Source: Sipunculus nudus
Taxonomy: Eukaryota > Annelida > Sipuncula > Golfingiida > Sipunculidae
Length of the DNA stretch: 64,000 bases
Assembly: GCA_026874595.1 (NCBI GenBank)
Contig: CM049317.1
Coordinates: forward strand, 69,771,618-69,835,617
Direction: 5' to 3'
The notes beneath the pieces are model-generated. The model ran no database searches. It saw nothing but the letters and a program-made list of their open reading frames with translations, and was not told where the DNA came from. The translations under genes and the position numbers were made by a program. Below, in pieces: positions 46,139-58,290 of the stretch. The number at the start of each line of letters is the position of its first letter. The stretch's first letter is position 1.

Positions 46139-46585
46139 TGACCCATGGGTCATGATGGTCAGCTGACTAGGAAGAGATTCGCAAAAGGAAATTTTATCAT
46201 CTGAATGGTAGTATATACCCATTCAACTGTAGCATCAAACAGATTAACCAACATACAAAGATTGTGTCTGTATTTATATATCTCAAAAATAGAGAAAAAA
46301 TGCGAAAACTTTAAAGAGAAATACACGTGGCTCCACCAGTCTGCAGGAACAATTAAAAACACTTAATGGTCAATATCCATGCAAAGAATCATGGTGATCT
46401 CTGCATCAGTTGTTTAGATACTTCAGCTTTTGTATCAAATTTTCCATTATTCTGAGGGGTACTTCGGAGTCCTATAGCTTAAAAAGGATATGGGTAACAG
46501 AGACCTAATTTCAGGTTTCCACAGACTCTTTTCATGGGCCTCCTAGCATGACAAAAATGAAGATTCTAGGTCGGCTGAGCTAATT
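46139..46585 (+). mobile_element. Short head-to-tail element (0.45 kb)
   Basis: The head TGACCCATGGGTCATGATGG is followed by TCAGCTGA. The body is a single satellite-like monomer with CACGTGGCTCCACCAGTCTG and GGTAACAGAGACCTAATTTC. It ends in a shortened tail GGTCGGCTGAGCTAA. 46147-46300 is nearly identical to 21125-21280 of the 6.8 kb element. Confidence 0.7.
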
Positions 46586-46667
46586 AAACTCACTCAGCAT
46601 AAACACAAATTTACTTGATCAGCATAAACACACAAAATTCAATTAGCATAATCTGAACAATATTTCA
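46586..46667. repeat. Start of the CATAAACACAACAAAATTC-type A-rich repeat
   Basis: CAGCATAAACACAAATTTAC and CAGCATAAACACACAAAATT. The array resumes after the Penelope-like element. Confidence 0.8.
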
Positions 46668-47017
46668 TCAGCCCAAACACAACAAACTTACATCAGCATA
46701 AAGATGACAAAATTCAAGCTATATACATTGGATCATGTCCCTGGAGATTCCATAAAGGTTAGTAACATTCTAAACTGAGGGACTTACATTGTACATAGCT
46801 GTAGCTTTCGACCATATCACATGGTCATCCTTGGCAGACTGACATGCTTGACAATGCTAAGGTGTTGTCACATGACTCCAGAGATCATGTGACAACAAGT
46901 GGTTGTAAATCTGTTGAAGCTACAGGCCCAGGTCCTGGTCTAGGGCAGGTCTGTGGTGTTTGATGTTGAGAGCCTCCTTCACCCTTCTCCCTACATCAAA
47001 TGAAGCTGAATCTGGGA

Positions 47018-47600
47018 TCTCAATAGTCAAGAACTGGACTGTTTGTGATCTTTAGTTGTAATCTGATGTTTATCTTGCCCAATCACAGTACAACACCAAA
47101 ATGCCACTTCCTGGGAGTTCAGTGGAGATTCCCACTGAAAGGCTGTAGCTACTGTGACAGGCCAACACGTGATGAAACTCTGACTCAGTCTTATCAAATA
47201 AGTTGTTATTTGCCTCTCTGTATTGAATCAAGTACTGATAAATCCATATATTTTACCAATTCCCTAATATATTTTCCTAACGCATCTGACTACCAGTTAA
47301 GACATCGGCTTACAGGATATATTAGCTCATGAGGATAATTTTGAAAATATAAGGATATATCCATATTGGGAGATGTGGATTCGATGCTGAGAGGTAAATA
47401 ACAACTCAGATGATAAGACTGGGTCAGTATTTCATCACGTTTTGGCCTGTCATAGGAGCTACAGCTTTTCAGTGGGATTCTCCACTGGACTTCCAGGATC
47501 TTGTGGCATTATGGTGCTGGACTGTGACAGGGCAACAAAGACATCAGATTATAAAGAGGCCCCAGACAGTCCAGTTCTGGACTAGGATCTCAACTGCATC
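47018..47600. repeat. Inner inverted repeat within the left Penelope arm
   Basis: Arms 47018-47200 and 47416-47600 (GTGGAGATTCCCACTGAAAG versus its inverted relative CTTTTCAGTGGGATTCTCCA) are separated by about 215 bp of unrelated sequence. Confidence 0.85.
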
Positions 47601-47627
47601 TGGTGTCTGGCATTCCTCTGGTGTTCA

Positions 47628-47897
47628 TTAACAGCTTAAGTGGTTTGTGTTTGATGCTTTGGGTTTTATTTTCCAAGTAAGACATGTGGTCTCCCCAGTG
47701 CAGTGCTTTCCACAGTCACCATGCTGGATATCATAGACGGCACCTGTATTCTCGTCAAGATTCATCTTGTCCTTCGGTCTTACCAGGATTGATCTCAATG
47801 TGCTGGCCGGTTTGTGGAACACTTGGATGTCGTATTTCCGGAAGATTCCCTGGAGTTCCTCTGAGGTGTTCTTTACCAATAGTAAGCCTATCATCAT
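47628..47897 (-). pseudogene. Penelope-like linker and GIY-YIG endonuclease start
   Basis: The reading is RKYDIQVFHKPASTLRSILV, then RPKDKMN, then GAVYDIQHGDCGKHCTGETT. 'FHKP--TLRS-LVRPKDK' and 'G-VY-I-C-DCGK-Y-GET' are the standard junction and GIY-YIG start of Penelope elements; the GIY-equivalent is AVY. The ORF degenerates afterwards. Confidence 0.9.
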
Positions 47898-48169
47898 GTC
47901 TGTTTTCCCTGGTGGTAGATATTTCTTTTGTAGCTTTTATCATCTTTCCTGATGGTGCCTTCATTATCCAGTTGGCGATACCAGTGGCTCTTTATGCTTG
48001 ACGTGCTTCCTTTCCCTAAGTGGTCTTCTTCTTTGGACACTGAAAAATCTGGGTGTCGACCACAGAATTTTTGTGCTCAAAAGGTTGATGAGACTAAGGT
48101 CTATTATTGATTAGTATATACGGCCTACCTGTAGACACTTCTTTTTATAGTCCTTTCCTCCTGTAGGTG

Positions 48170-48553
48170 AATTATGGTGTCTAAAAAACAATAATTTACT
48201 TTCCTCCTCCAACTCCCTCGTAAACTGGATATTGGGGTCCCTGTTGTTTAGATGGTCAGTAAATACCGGTGGAGCACTGTGAATGTATCATCGACATACC
48301 ATAGCCAGATCTTTGGGGGTGATGTTGTGGAGACAATGGCTTCTTGTTCCAAGGTTTCCATGTAGATGTTGGCAAGGATGGGTGATACTGGTGACCTCAT
48401 GGCTGCTTCCTTGATCTGCATGATGAATGTCCCCTTGTTCACAAAATATGTGGTCGACAAACATATCTCTAACAGCTGTGTGACTTCATCCATGTCAAGC
48501 ATTGTATGAGTCTTCAAGGCATCATCACTCTCCCTGTGTTTCCAAAGTTGCAA
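48170..48553 (-). pseudogene. Penelope-like reverse transcriptase fragment
   Basis: The reading is LDMDEVTQLLEICLSTTYFV, then KEAAMRSPVSPILANIYMET, then LEQEAIVSTTSPPKIWLWYV, then DDTFTVLH, then FTDHLNNRDPNIQFTRELEE in another frame. The G/RSPVSPI-AN-YME, WYVDDTF and HLN--DPNI-FT blocks are specific to Penelope-like RTs. The 5' half is missing. Confidence 0.92.
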
Positions 48554-48624
48554 CTTTCCAAACTCTAAACTGTTCTTTGTGGTGCTTTGTCTTCCCCACT
48601 AGAGGGCGGTGCAAGGATGTCTGC

Positions 48625-48890
48625 CTGATGGGTCCACAGAAAGTAGGTGCTATCTATAACATCCAGTGTGCTGACTGTGGAAAGCTTGTTACATTGGGGA
48701 GACCACTCGTGTGCTGGAAAAACGAATCTAGGGATAACAAAAACAAACCATGTCCACCATTTATGAACACCAGAGGGATGCTAGATACTATGCAGTGGGA
48801 CCCTGTTCAGATCCTAGATTCAGGTTCAGTTGATGTCAGGAGAAAGGTAAAGAGTGTCCTCAACATCAACACCACAGACCTGCCCTAAAC
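48625..48890 (+). pseudogene. Inverted second copy of the Penelope-like C-terminal coding end
   Basis: On the plus strand: GPQKVGAIYNIQCADCGKLV, then TLGRPLVCWKNESRDNKNKP, and later VQILDSGSVDVRRKVKSVLN and a stop at 48885. It matches the minus-strand copy (47628-47770 and 46930-47040) in reverse orientation. Confidence 0.88.
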
Positions 48891-49163
48891 TGTAACCGGA
48901 GCCTGAAACTTCCATAGATTTACAGCCACTTGTTGTCACATGATCTCTGTGGTCATGTGACAACACCTGAGCATTGTCAAGCATGTCAGTCTGCTAAGGA
49001 TGACCATGTGATATGGTCAAAAGCTACAGCTATGTACAATGTAAGTCCCACAGTTGAGAACCTCACTAACCTTTACATAATCTTCAGGGACATGATCCAA
49101 GGTATATAGTTTGAATTTTGTTATCTTTATGCTGATGTTAGTTTGTTGTATTTGGGCTGCTGA

Positions 49164-50189
49164 ATTTAATCAGCCTAAAACACAACAAACACAAAAACAT
49201 CAACACAAAGTTCAATCTGCATAAAAACAATATTCCATCAGCTTAAACACAACAAAATCCAATTAGCATAAACACAACAAAATTCAATCGGCATTAACAA
49301 CAACATTTCGTTAGATAAAACACAAGTGAATTCCCTGGGGATAAACACAAACTTCCATTAGTCTAAACACAAAATTCTATCAGAATAAACACCAAAAAAA
49401 TCCATTCAGCCAAAACCAAATCAAAATTCAATCAGCATCAACACAACAAAGTTCAATCTGCATAAATAAAACAAAATTCCATCAACCACACACAACAAAA
49501 TTCCTCTAAAATAAATACTACAAAATTCAACAATCTAAAAGCATAAAAACAACAAAATTCACTCAACATAAACACAAATTTCATAAGCTAAAATTTAACA
49601 AAATTCAACCATCATCAACAAAACAAATACCATCAGATTAAACTTTACAAAATTCATTCAGTGTAAATACAAAATAGTCCATCTTAAAACATACAACATA
49701 ATTAATTCAGTAAAACACAACAAACTTAACTCACTCTATTCACCTACAACAACTGACATCCTATCACTTCTGAAAGAAAGAAAACTTCTTTTTAATCTGA
49801 ACTAAATTATTTTCACATATAACATGCGAACTACAAAACAACAAAATATTACAACATTTTATCTGTCTAAAATCAACAAAATTCCAAAAGCATGGACACA
49901 AACTTCCATCTGAATAAACACGACAACATTTCATCTTTTGAAAATCAATAAAATTCAATCAGCATCAACAACAAAATTCATTCAGCATAAACACAATAAT
50001 ATTTCATTAGATAAAATACAACATTGACATTCATTCAGCCCACACACAACGAACACAAGCATCAACCAAACAAAGTTCAACCTGCATTATACAACAATAT
50101 TCCATCAGCCTAAACACAACAAAATTCCATCAAAATAAACACAAAATTTCATCTGTCTAAAAACAATAAAATTGGAACAGCATAAACAA
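49164..50189. repeat. A-rich degenerate minisatellite of about 28 bp, left block
   Basis: Words such as CAGCATAAACACAACAAAAT, TTCAATCTGCATAAATACAA and ATTCCATCAGCCTAAACACA recur with many variants. Confidence 0.9.
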
Positions 50190-50945
50190 CAAGTCAATCA
50201 GTATCAGCGTAGCGTAGTAAGAGAGGACGGGTGCTAAGGCTAGTTCCGAATATGACGACAACATTTGCGTGCATAACAGTGAGCCAATAAAAATACATGC
50301 AGGCGATACTTCTTCCGAATATTGCCGATAGTTGAACATATATGTTAGCGTTAGTAAGCGTCACAGTATATTATATTAGGAAAATTATTTCTTTATAATC
50401 TCCAAATATAGCTGACATGATGAATGACGAACGAACCGTGTCTCGTCTCACCGCCCCGTCAGGGATTTCAGGCGCCACATGTGGATACCGCCTAGATTAA
50501 AAAAAAAATTTAAAACCTTCATGTGGACGGTCCCGTTTCATTTTTCCTCCGGTCAAGTGATGGTTTACGTTTTCTGTGAACGTGGTGTGATCGGGTGTTT
50601 TACTGATAGCCGATGTATCGGGTGTTACAACTAGCAGCCGATGTATCGCCCGGCACGTGTCGGTCACGGCTGATTAATTCTTTGTTAGGCACGGGTCGGG
50701 CGGAGCATGTTTGTTCAACACTGACCCGACTGACCGCGGTACAGGCGCACCTTGTGATAAGCATCAAAGCCGAACCACCTGGGCACATCGGGCTCGTCTT
50801 CCTTGCGCACATGGAGGTATTAATAAACATAATTTCCTAAAGTTTTCTTTGTCTGTCCACGAATTAAAATACCCCACGATATGCGGTTTGTACAAAAACC
50901 ACGAAATTTTAAGCCCACGATATTATCTGAATCTACAGTATATCA
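50190..50945. other. CpG-rich block inside the A-rich minisatellite
   Basis: An abrupt change in composition: many CpGs (for example ACCGCCCCGTCAGGGATTTC, CGGGCGGAGCATG, CCGCGGTACAGGCGCACC) surrounded by A-rich repeat. There is a short repeated word CCGATGTATCG (50610, 50639). The right end (ACCCCACGATATGCGG ... ACGAAATTTTAAGCCCACGA ... CTACAGTATA) resembles the end of a common mollusc interspersed repeat. No recognisable protein. It could be a young mobile insertion or a CpG island. Confidence 0.5.
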
Positions 50946-53390
50946 GAACAAAATTCCAAAAGCATAAACACAAACATCCATCAGAATAAACAAAAAAACC
51001 CAAATAATCAAATAGCATTTACATAACAAAGTTCCATCTGCAAAAATACAACATTTTTTTCAGCTGAAACAAAACAAAATTCCATCAGTCTAAATCCAAT
51101 AAAATTTGATCAAAATAAAGACAACAAAATTTCATCTTTCCAAAATCCATAAAATTCATTCAGCATAAACAGAACGGAAATCAATCAGCATCAACAACAA
51201 AATTCACTCAGCATAAACACAACAATATTTCTTTAGATAAAACACAAACATTCATTCAGCCCACACATGACAAACACAAACATCAACCAAACAAAGTTCA
51301 ATCTGCATAAATACTACAATATTCCATCAGTCTAAACACAACAAAATTCAATAAAAAACAACAAAATTCCAAAACCATAAACACAAACTTCCATCAGAAT
51401 AAACACAAAATCCATTCAGCCAAAACCCGATAAAATTCAAATAGCATTAAGACAACAAAATTCCAGCGGCATAAACACAACAATATTTTCCTAAGCCCAA
51501 ACGCAACTAAATTTCATCTTTCCAAATTCAATAAAATTCAAACAGCTTAAACAGAACTAAAATCAATCAGCATCAGCAACAAAGTTCACTCAACATAAAC
51601 ACAATAACATTTCATTAGATAAAACACAACAACATTCATTCAGCCCACACATAACAAGCATAAACATAAGAAAACAAAGTGCAATCTGCATAAATACAAG
51701 AATATTCCATCAGTCTAAACACAACAAAATAAACACAACAAAATTTCATCTGTCTAAAAACAATAAAATTGGAACAGCATTAACAACAAAAGTCAATCAG
51801 CATCAACAACAAAGATCAATCAACATAAACACAACAACATTTCATTACATAAATCACAACAACATTCCAAAAGCATAAACACAAACTTCCATCAGAATAA
51901 TATACAAATTCCATCAGCCATAACCAAATAAAATTTAATTAGCATCAACATAACAAAGTCAATCTGAAAAAAATACAACAATATTCCCTTTGCCCAAACA
52001 AAAAAAATTCAACATGTCTGAACACAATAAAATTCAATAAAAAAAAACATAACAAAATTTCATGTCTAAAATCAACAAAATTCAACCAGCAATAACAACA
52101 AAAGTCAATCAGCATAAACAACAAAGTTCAATCAGTATAAACACAAATATATTTCATTAGATAAAACAGAACAACATTCACTGAGCCCACACACAACAAA
52201 CAAGAACGTCAACAAAACAAAGTTCAATCTGCATAAATACAACAATATTCCATCAGTATAAACACAACAAAATTAGATCAAAATAAACACAACAAAATTT
52301 CATCCGTCTAAAAACAATAAAATTCAAACAGCATTAAAAACAGAGGTCAGTCAGCACCAACAACAAATTTCAATCAGCATAAACACAACATTTCATTATA
52401 TATATCACAACAAAATTCCAATAGCATAAACACAAACATCCATCAGAATACACAACAAACCCCAAAAAATCAAATAGCATTAACATAACAAAGTTCAATC
52501 TGCAAAAATACAACTATTTTTTCAGCTGAAACAAAACAAAATTCCATCAGTCTAAACCCAATAAAATTTGATCAAAATAATGACAACAAAATTTCATCTT
52601 TCCAAAATCCATAAAATTCATTCAGCATAAACAGAACAGAAATCAATCAACATCAACAACAAATTCACTCGGCATAAACACAACAATATTTCATTAGATA
52701 AAACACAAACATTCATTCAGCCCACACACAACAAACACAAAAATCAACAAAACAAGTTCAATCTGCATTAATACAACCATATTCCATCAGCCTAAACACA
52801 AAAAAATTTCATCCATCTAAAAACAATAAAAGCCAAACAGCATTAACAACAAAAGTCAGTTAGCATCAACAACAAAGTTCAATCAGCATAAACACAACAA
52901 CATTTCATTATATAAAGCACAACAAAATTCCAAAAGCATAAACACAAACTTCCATCAGAATAAACACAGCAAAATCCGTTCAGCCAAAACCAAATAAAGT
53001 CAAATAGCATCAACATAACAAAGTTCAATCTGCATAAACACAACAACATTTCATTATATAAAAACACAACAAAATTCAAAAAGCATAAACACAAACTTCC
53101 ATTAGAAAAAAACACAACAAAATCCATTCAGCCAAAACCCAATAAAATCAAATAGCATCAACATGACAAAGTTCAATCTGCATAAATACTACAACAGTTC
53201 ATTATATAAAACACAACAAAATTCAAAAAGCATAAACACAAACTTCCATCAGAATAAACACAGCAAAATCCATTCAGCCAACCCCCCTGCCCAAAAAAAA
53301 AAATAAAAATAGCATCAACACAACAAAATGCCATCATGATAAACAACCCTATTCATTCTGCCAAACACAACAAACTTTAAATCAGTACTC
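50946..53390. repeat. A-rich degenerate minisatellite of about 28 bp, right block
   Basis: Continues the same words as 49164-50189. Longer blocks (for example 51000-51250 and 52430-52720, with CAGCTGAAACAAAACAAAAT and AAATTTCATCTTTCCAAA) are repeated almost whole, indicating a higher-order structure of about 1.4 kb. Confidence 0.9.
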
Positions 53391-53459
53391 TATTCACCTA
53401 CAACAAAGAAAGAGGACTTTTAAATCTGAACTTAAATTATTTTCACATATAAAATGCGA

Positions 53460-54240
53460 AATTTCAGGCCGAGACACCAAACCTCAACTGAGAAAAAGTA
53501 CATTGATGCAATCTCCAAAAATGTAATGGCAGGGGGCACCACCTGTCTGGTCTACATCAAATATAGGCATATAAACATACACAATTTTAGGCTGATACAT
53601 CCATCAACTACTGAGATATGAGCAATTTTTACCCAAAGCAAACAGATCAACAGATGCCATGGGAAAACAATGGCAGATGATGTGATTATAGGTATCTAAG
53701 ATCTAAGGATATGCCCATTTCAGTTCAATCAAGCAAACAGCTCCTAAGAAAAGGGCATGTGTTCCACAAAAAGGGAAGGTAGGTGGTGCTACCTGTCTGG
53801 TCTACAAGAAGACAAGATTGGTGGAAATTCCTAATTTTAGACCAATACATTGAATCATTCCCGAGATATGAGCGATTTTTATCCAAAGCAAATGGACGGA
53901 TGGGCACATGTACTGATGCCACACAAATATGATTACAGATGGCACCACCAGTCTTGAGCACGAGATGGAGGTTTATCCAAGATCTAAATCATGCACAGTT
54001 ACACTCCAATACATTGAACCACTCTTGATATATATGCTGTGGTCAATAATGCACAAAAAGGATTGCAGACGATGTCACCAGACTTTGTCAGGCACCAGTT
54101 GATATGTAACCCCATAAATGTGATGGGTTTTGTTAAGATCAGTCTAAGGGTCTCGTAGACATTCTCTTACCCCCACTGTGGTAGTAAATATATCCACGTG
54201 AAAACAGTACTGTAAACCTCTATTTTGGCAGATGTAATTT
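53460..54240 (+). repeat. GGTGGTGCTACCTGTCTGG-type repeat block
   Basis: Three diverged units with GGCACCACCTGTCTGG (53533), GGTGGTGCTACCTGTCTGG (53781) and GGCACCACCAGTCTTGAG (53940). Related to 17720-18030 and 21425-22462. Confidence 0.8.
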
Positions 54241-55175
54241 GGAGGGCTACACTTTTTTTTTCATTCACGCTTATAGGACCCTGAAGGTCAAGGTCACTGG
54301 TAATCAAATCCATCTTAGATACATGTAAAATAATTCAAATGTCAAATTTCATTAAACAAGACAATTGTGTTTTTGAGTTCTTTAGAAAAACAGACAAATA
54401 CCATATGCATATCTCCCACATGGGAGGGGAGACGAAGTGAACATCAATTTTTTTTGCTATTTTTTTTTCAATAAAAGGCACCAAAGAATACAAAAGTATT
54501 TTTTTCCATAAGCCTTTTTTATAAAACAGGACTGTACATATCATCTACACCTGTATGTTGTCATTAGAACAATATTACAAAATGTGTGAACTGTCTAATG
54601 GTACAAAACATGTGACACAGATACATATATACAAGATGACAAGTACACCTCAATAAATAGCAAATTTAAAACAAATATTTCTGAAAAGCAAAGAACCTTT
54701 TTTATAGCAATTTGAATTTTATTTTAATTTTTTTTTTACTTTTTTTTTATAAACTTAAAACACAACAAATGAACAAAACAATGCATTTCAAACTTCAGAT
54801 ACAAACATCAAAATGATCAGGAAAATTCAAACATATTAAATTAAAATATGACACATGCAAATGATACAAAACATTATAGGTGGCAGCACCTGTCTTTGGT
54901 CATGATAAAGTCATCTGATTTTGGAAATAAATACAAAATTTCAGGATGAGAGATCAAACAATCCTGAGTTAAAATGCAGCTATAATATAAAATGGTGACT
55001 AGGATGTTAAATCAACTGTAGGGTGGTACCAGCAGTCTCATGTAGAAGATCTATCAGTGATCCTCATATATGCCAACACTTCAAGTCAATATCTCAAACC
55101 GATCATGAAATACATATATCAATTTTATATGAAATAATAATAACGACATGAAAGCAATTGTACTTGGCATCACCA
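54241..55175. other. AT-rich spacer with remnants of GGTGGCACC-type repeat
   Basis: Contains AGGTCAAGGTCACTGG (54287) and weak repeat remnants near 54880-55060. No gene recognised. Confidence 0.4.
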
Positions 55176-58100
55176 ATACTGTGTACAAGATAAAGCTATC
55201 AAATATTATCTACACTCATTACCCAAGACCAATACATCACACTACACTGTTCCGTACAAAATAAAGCTATCAAAACTTTGTGGACACTCATAATCTCAGA
55301 CCAATAAATCACGTTACCACTAAAAGGTACACAAAACACTGTTGTGTACAAGATAAAGCTATTTAAGCTTTGTGGACTCTCATAATCTCAGGCCAATACA
55401 TCAAGCTGCCACTGAGTGGTACACAAAACACTGTTGTGTACAAGATAAAGCTATTAAAGCTTTGTTGACACTCATAATCTCAGGCCAATACATCAAGCTG
55501 CCACTGAGTGGTACACAAAACACTGTTGTGTACAAGAAGCTAATAAAGCTTTGTGGACACTCATAATCTCAGGCCAATACATCACCCTACCACTGTGTGG
55601 TACACAAAATAGTGTTGTGTGCAAGACAAAGCTATCAAAACTGTGTGGACAATCTTAATCTCGGGCAAATACATCACTCTACCACTGAATGGTACACAAC
55701 ACACTGTTGTGTACAAGATAAAGCTATTATAGCTTTGTTGACAGTTATAATCTCAGGCCAATACATCACACCACTACTGTGTGGTACACAAAACACTGTT
55801 GTGTACAAGATAAAGCTATTAAAGCTTTGTGGACACTCATAATCTCAGGCCAATACATCACACTACCACTGAGTGGTACACAAAACACTTGTGTACAAGA
55901 TAAAGCTATTAAAGCTTTGTTGACCGTCATAATCCCAGGCCAATACATCACACCACTACTGTGTGGAACACAAAACAGTGTTGTGTACAAAATAAAGCTA
56001 TTAAAGCTTTGTGGACACTCATAATCTCAGGCCAATACATCACAAAACCAAAGAGTGGTACACAAAACTTTTGTGTACAAGATAAAGCTATTAAAGCTTT
56101 GTGGACTCATAATCTCAGGCCAATACATCACCGTGACACCACTACTGTGAGGTACACAAAACACTCTTGTGTACAAGATAAAGCTATTAAAGCTTTGTTG
56201 ACAGTCATAATCTCAGGCCAATACATCACACTACCACTGTGTGGAACACAAATCAGTGTTGTGTACAAGATAAAGCTATTAAGACTTTGTTGACTGTCAT
56301 AATCTCAGGCCAATACATCACATCACTTCGGTGTGGTACACAAAACAGTGTTGTGTACAAGATAAAGCTATTAAAGCTTTGTTGACTGTCATAATCTCAG
56401 GCCAATACATCACACTACCACTGAGTGGTACACAAAACTTTTGTGTACAATATAAAGCTATTAAAGCTTTGTGGGCACTCATAATCTCAGGCCAATACAT
56501 CACACTACCACTAAGTGGTACACAAAGTGTTTGTGTACAATATAAAGCTATTAAAGCTTTGTGGACACTCATAATCTCAGGCAAATACATCACACTACCA
56601 CTAAGTGGTACACAAAACCTGATGTGTACAAGATAAAGCTATTAAAGCTTTGTGGACACTCATAATCTCAGGCCAATACATCACATAACCACTGAGTGGT
56701 ACACAAAACACTGTTGTGTACAAGATAAAGCTATTAAAGCTTTGTGGACACTCATAATCTCAGACCAATACATCACACCACTACTCTGAGGTACACAAAA
56801 CAGTGTTGTGTACAAGATAAAGCTATTAAAGCTTTGTTGACTGTCATAATCTCAGGCCAATACATCACACTACCACTGAGTGGTACACAAAACTTTTGTG
56901 TACAATATAAAGCTATTAAAGTTTTGTGGACACTCATAATCTCAGGCCAATACATCACACTACCACTGAGTGGTACACAAAGCGTTTGTGTACAATATAA
57001 AGCTATAAAAGCTTTGTGGACACTCATAATCTCAGGCAAATACATCACACTACCACTGTGTGGTACACAAAACCTGTTGTGTACAAGATAAAGCTATTAA
57101 AGCTTTGTGGACACTCATAATCTCAGGCCAATACATCACATAACCACTGAGTGGTACACAAAACACTGTTGTGTACAAGATATAAAGCTATTAAAGCTTT
57201 GTGGACACTCATAATCTCAGGCCAATACATCAAACCACTACTGTGAGGTACACAAAGCCTGTTGTGTACACGATAAAGCTATTAAAGCTTTGTGGACACT
57301 CATAATCTCAGGCCAATACATCACATAACCACTGAGTGGTACACAAAACACTGTTGTGTACAAGATGAAGCTTTTAAAGCTTTGTGGACACTCATAATCT
57401 CAGGCCAATACATCACACCACTACTGTGTGGTACACAAAACACTGTTGTGTACAAGATGAAGCTATTAAAGCTTTGTGGACACTCATAATCTCAGGCCAA
57501 TACATCACACCACTACTGTGTGGAACACAAAACACTGTTGTGTACATGATATAGCTATTAAAGCTTTGTTGACAGTCATAATCTCAGGCCAATACATCAC
57601 ACCACTACTGTGTGGTACACAAAACACTGTTGTGTACAAGATAAAGCTATTAAAGCTTTGTGGACACTCATAATCTCAGGCCAATACATCACACTACCAC
57701 TGTGTGGTACACAAAACACTGTTGTGTACAAGATATTAAAGCTTTGTTGACAGTCATAATCTCAGGCCAATACATCACACTACCACTGTGTGGAACACAA
57801 AACAGTGTTGTGTACAAGATAAAGCTATAAAAGCTTTGTTGACCTTCATAATCACAGGCCAATACATCACAAAACCAATGAGTGGTACACAAAACTTTTG
57901 TGTACAAGATAAAGCTATTAAAGCTTTGTTGACAATCATAATCTCAGGCCAATACATTTCACTACCACTCTGTGGAACACAAAACACTGTTGTGTACAAG
58001 AAAAAGCAATTAAAGCTTTGTTGACAGTCAAAATCTCATGCCAATACATCAGACTACCACTGAGTGGTACACAAAAATGTTGTGTACAAGGTTAGGCTAT

Positions 58101-58290
58101 TAAAGCTTTGTTGACAGTCATAATCTCAGGCCAATACATCGCATTACCACTTGTGTGGTACAAAAAACAGTGTTGTGTATAAGATAAAGCTATTAAAGCT
58201 TTGTTGACATTCATAATCTTAGGCCAATACATCTCACCATTACTCAGTAGTTCACAAAATGTTGTTTACGAGGTTAAGCTATCAAAGCAT
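55176..58290. repeat. 92-bp hairpin satellite, about 34 copies
   Basis: The unit is ACAAGATAAAGCTATTAAAG, CTTTGTGGACACTCATAATC, TCAGGCCAATACATCACACT, ACCACTGAGTGGTACACAAA, ACACTGTTGTGT. GTACACAA...TTGTGTAC forms an 8-bp stem with a short loop in most copies, and CCACTGAGTGG adds a second small palindrome. Units near both ends are more diverged. The apparent proteins in both strands are products of the repeat. Confidence 0.97.

Larger units (their letters stand above)
46668..49163 (-). mobile_element. Penelope-like element flanked by long inverted repeats
   Basis: Arms 46668-47045 and 48795-49163 are inverted copies of each other (ATATACATTGGATCATGTCC, CTGTAGCTTTCGACCATATC and GGCAGGTCTGTGGTGTTTGA on the left). 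Between them is a minus-strand reverse transcriptase with the Penelope signature, followed by the region ahead of a GIY-YIG endonuclease. The right arm carries a plus-strand copy of the C-terminal coding end. Inverted partial copies are a known arrangement for Penelope-like elements. Confidence 0.85.

Noticed and set aside
55372-57091. Long repeated open frames encoding 'IISGQYITLPLSGTQN...CVQ-KAIKALWT' repeats, possible repeat protein
   Set aside because: They follow a 92-bp satellite, occur on both strands, and are broken wherever a unit gains or loses a base. The arrays are non-coding.
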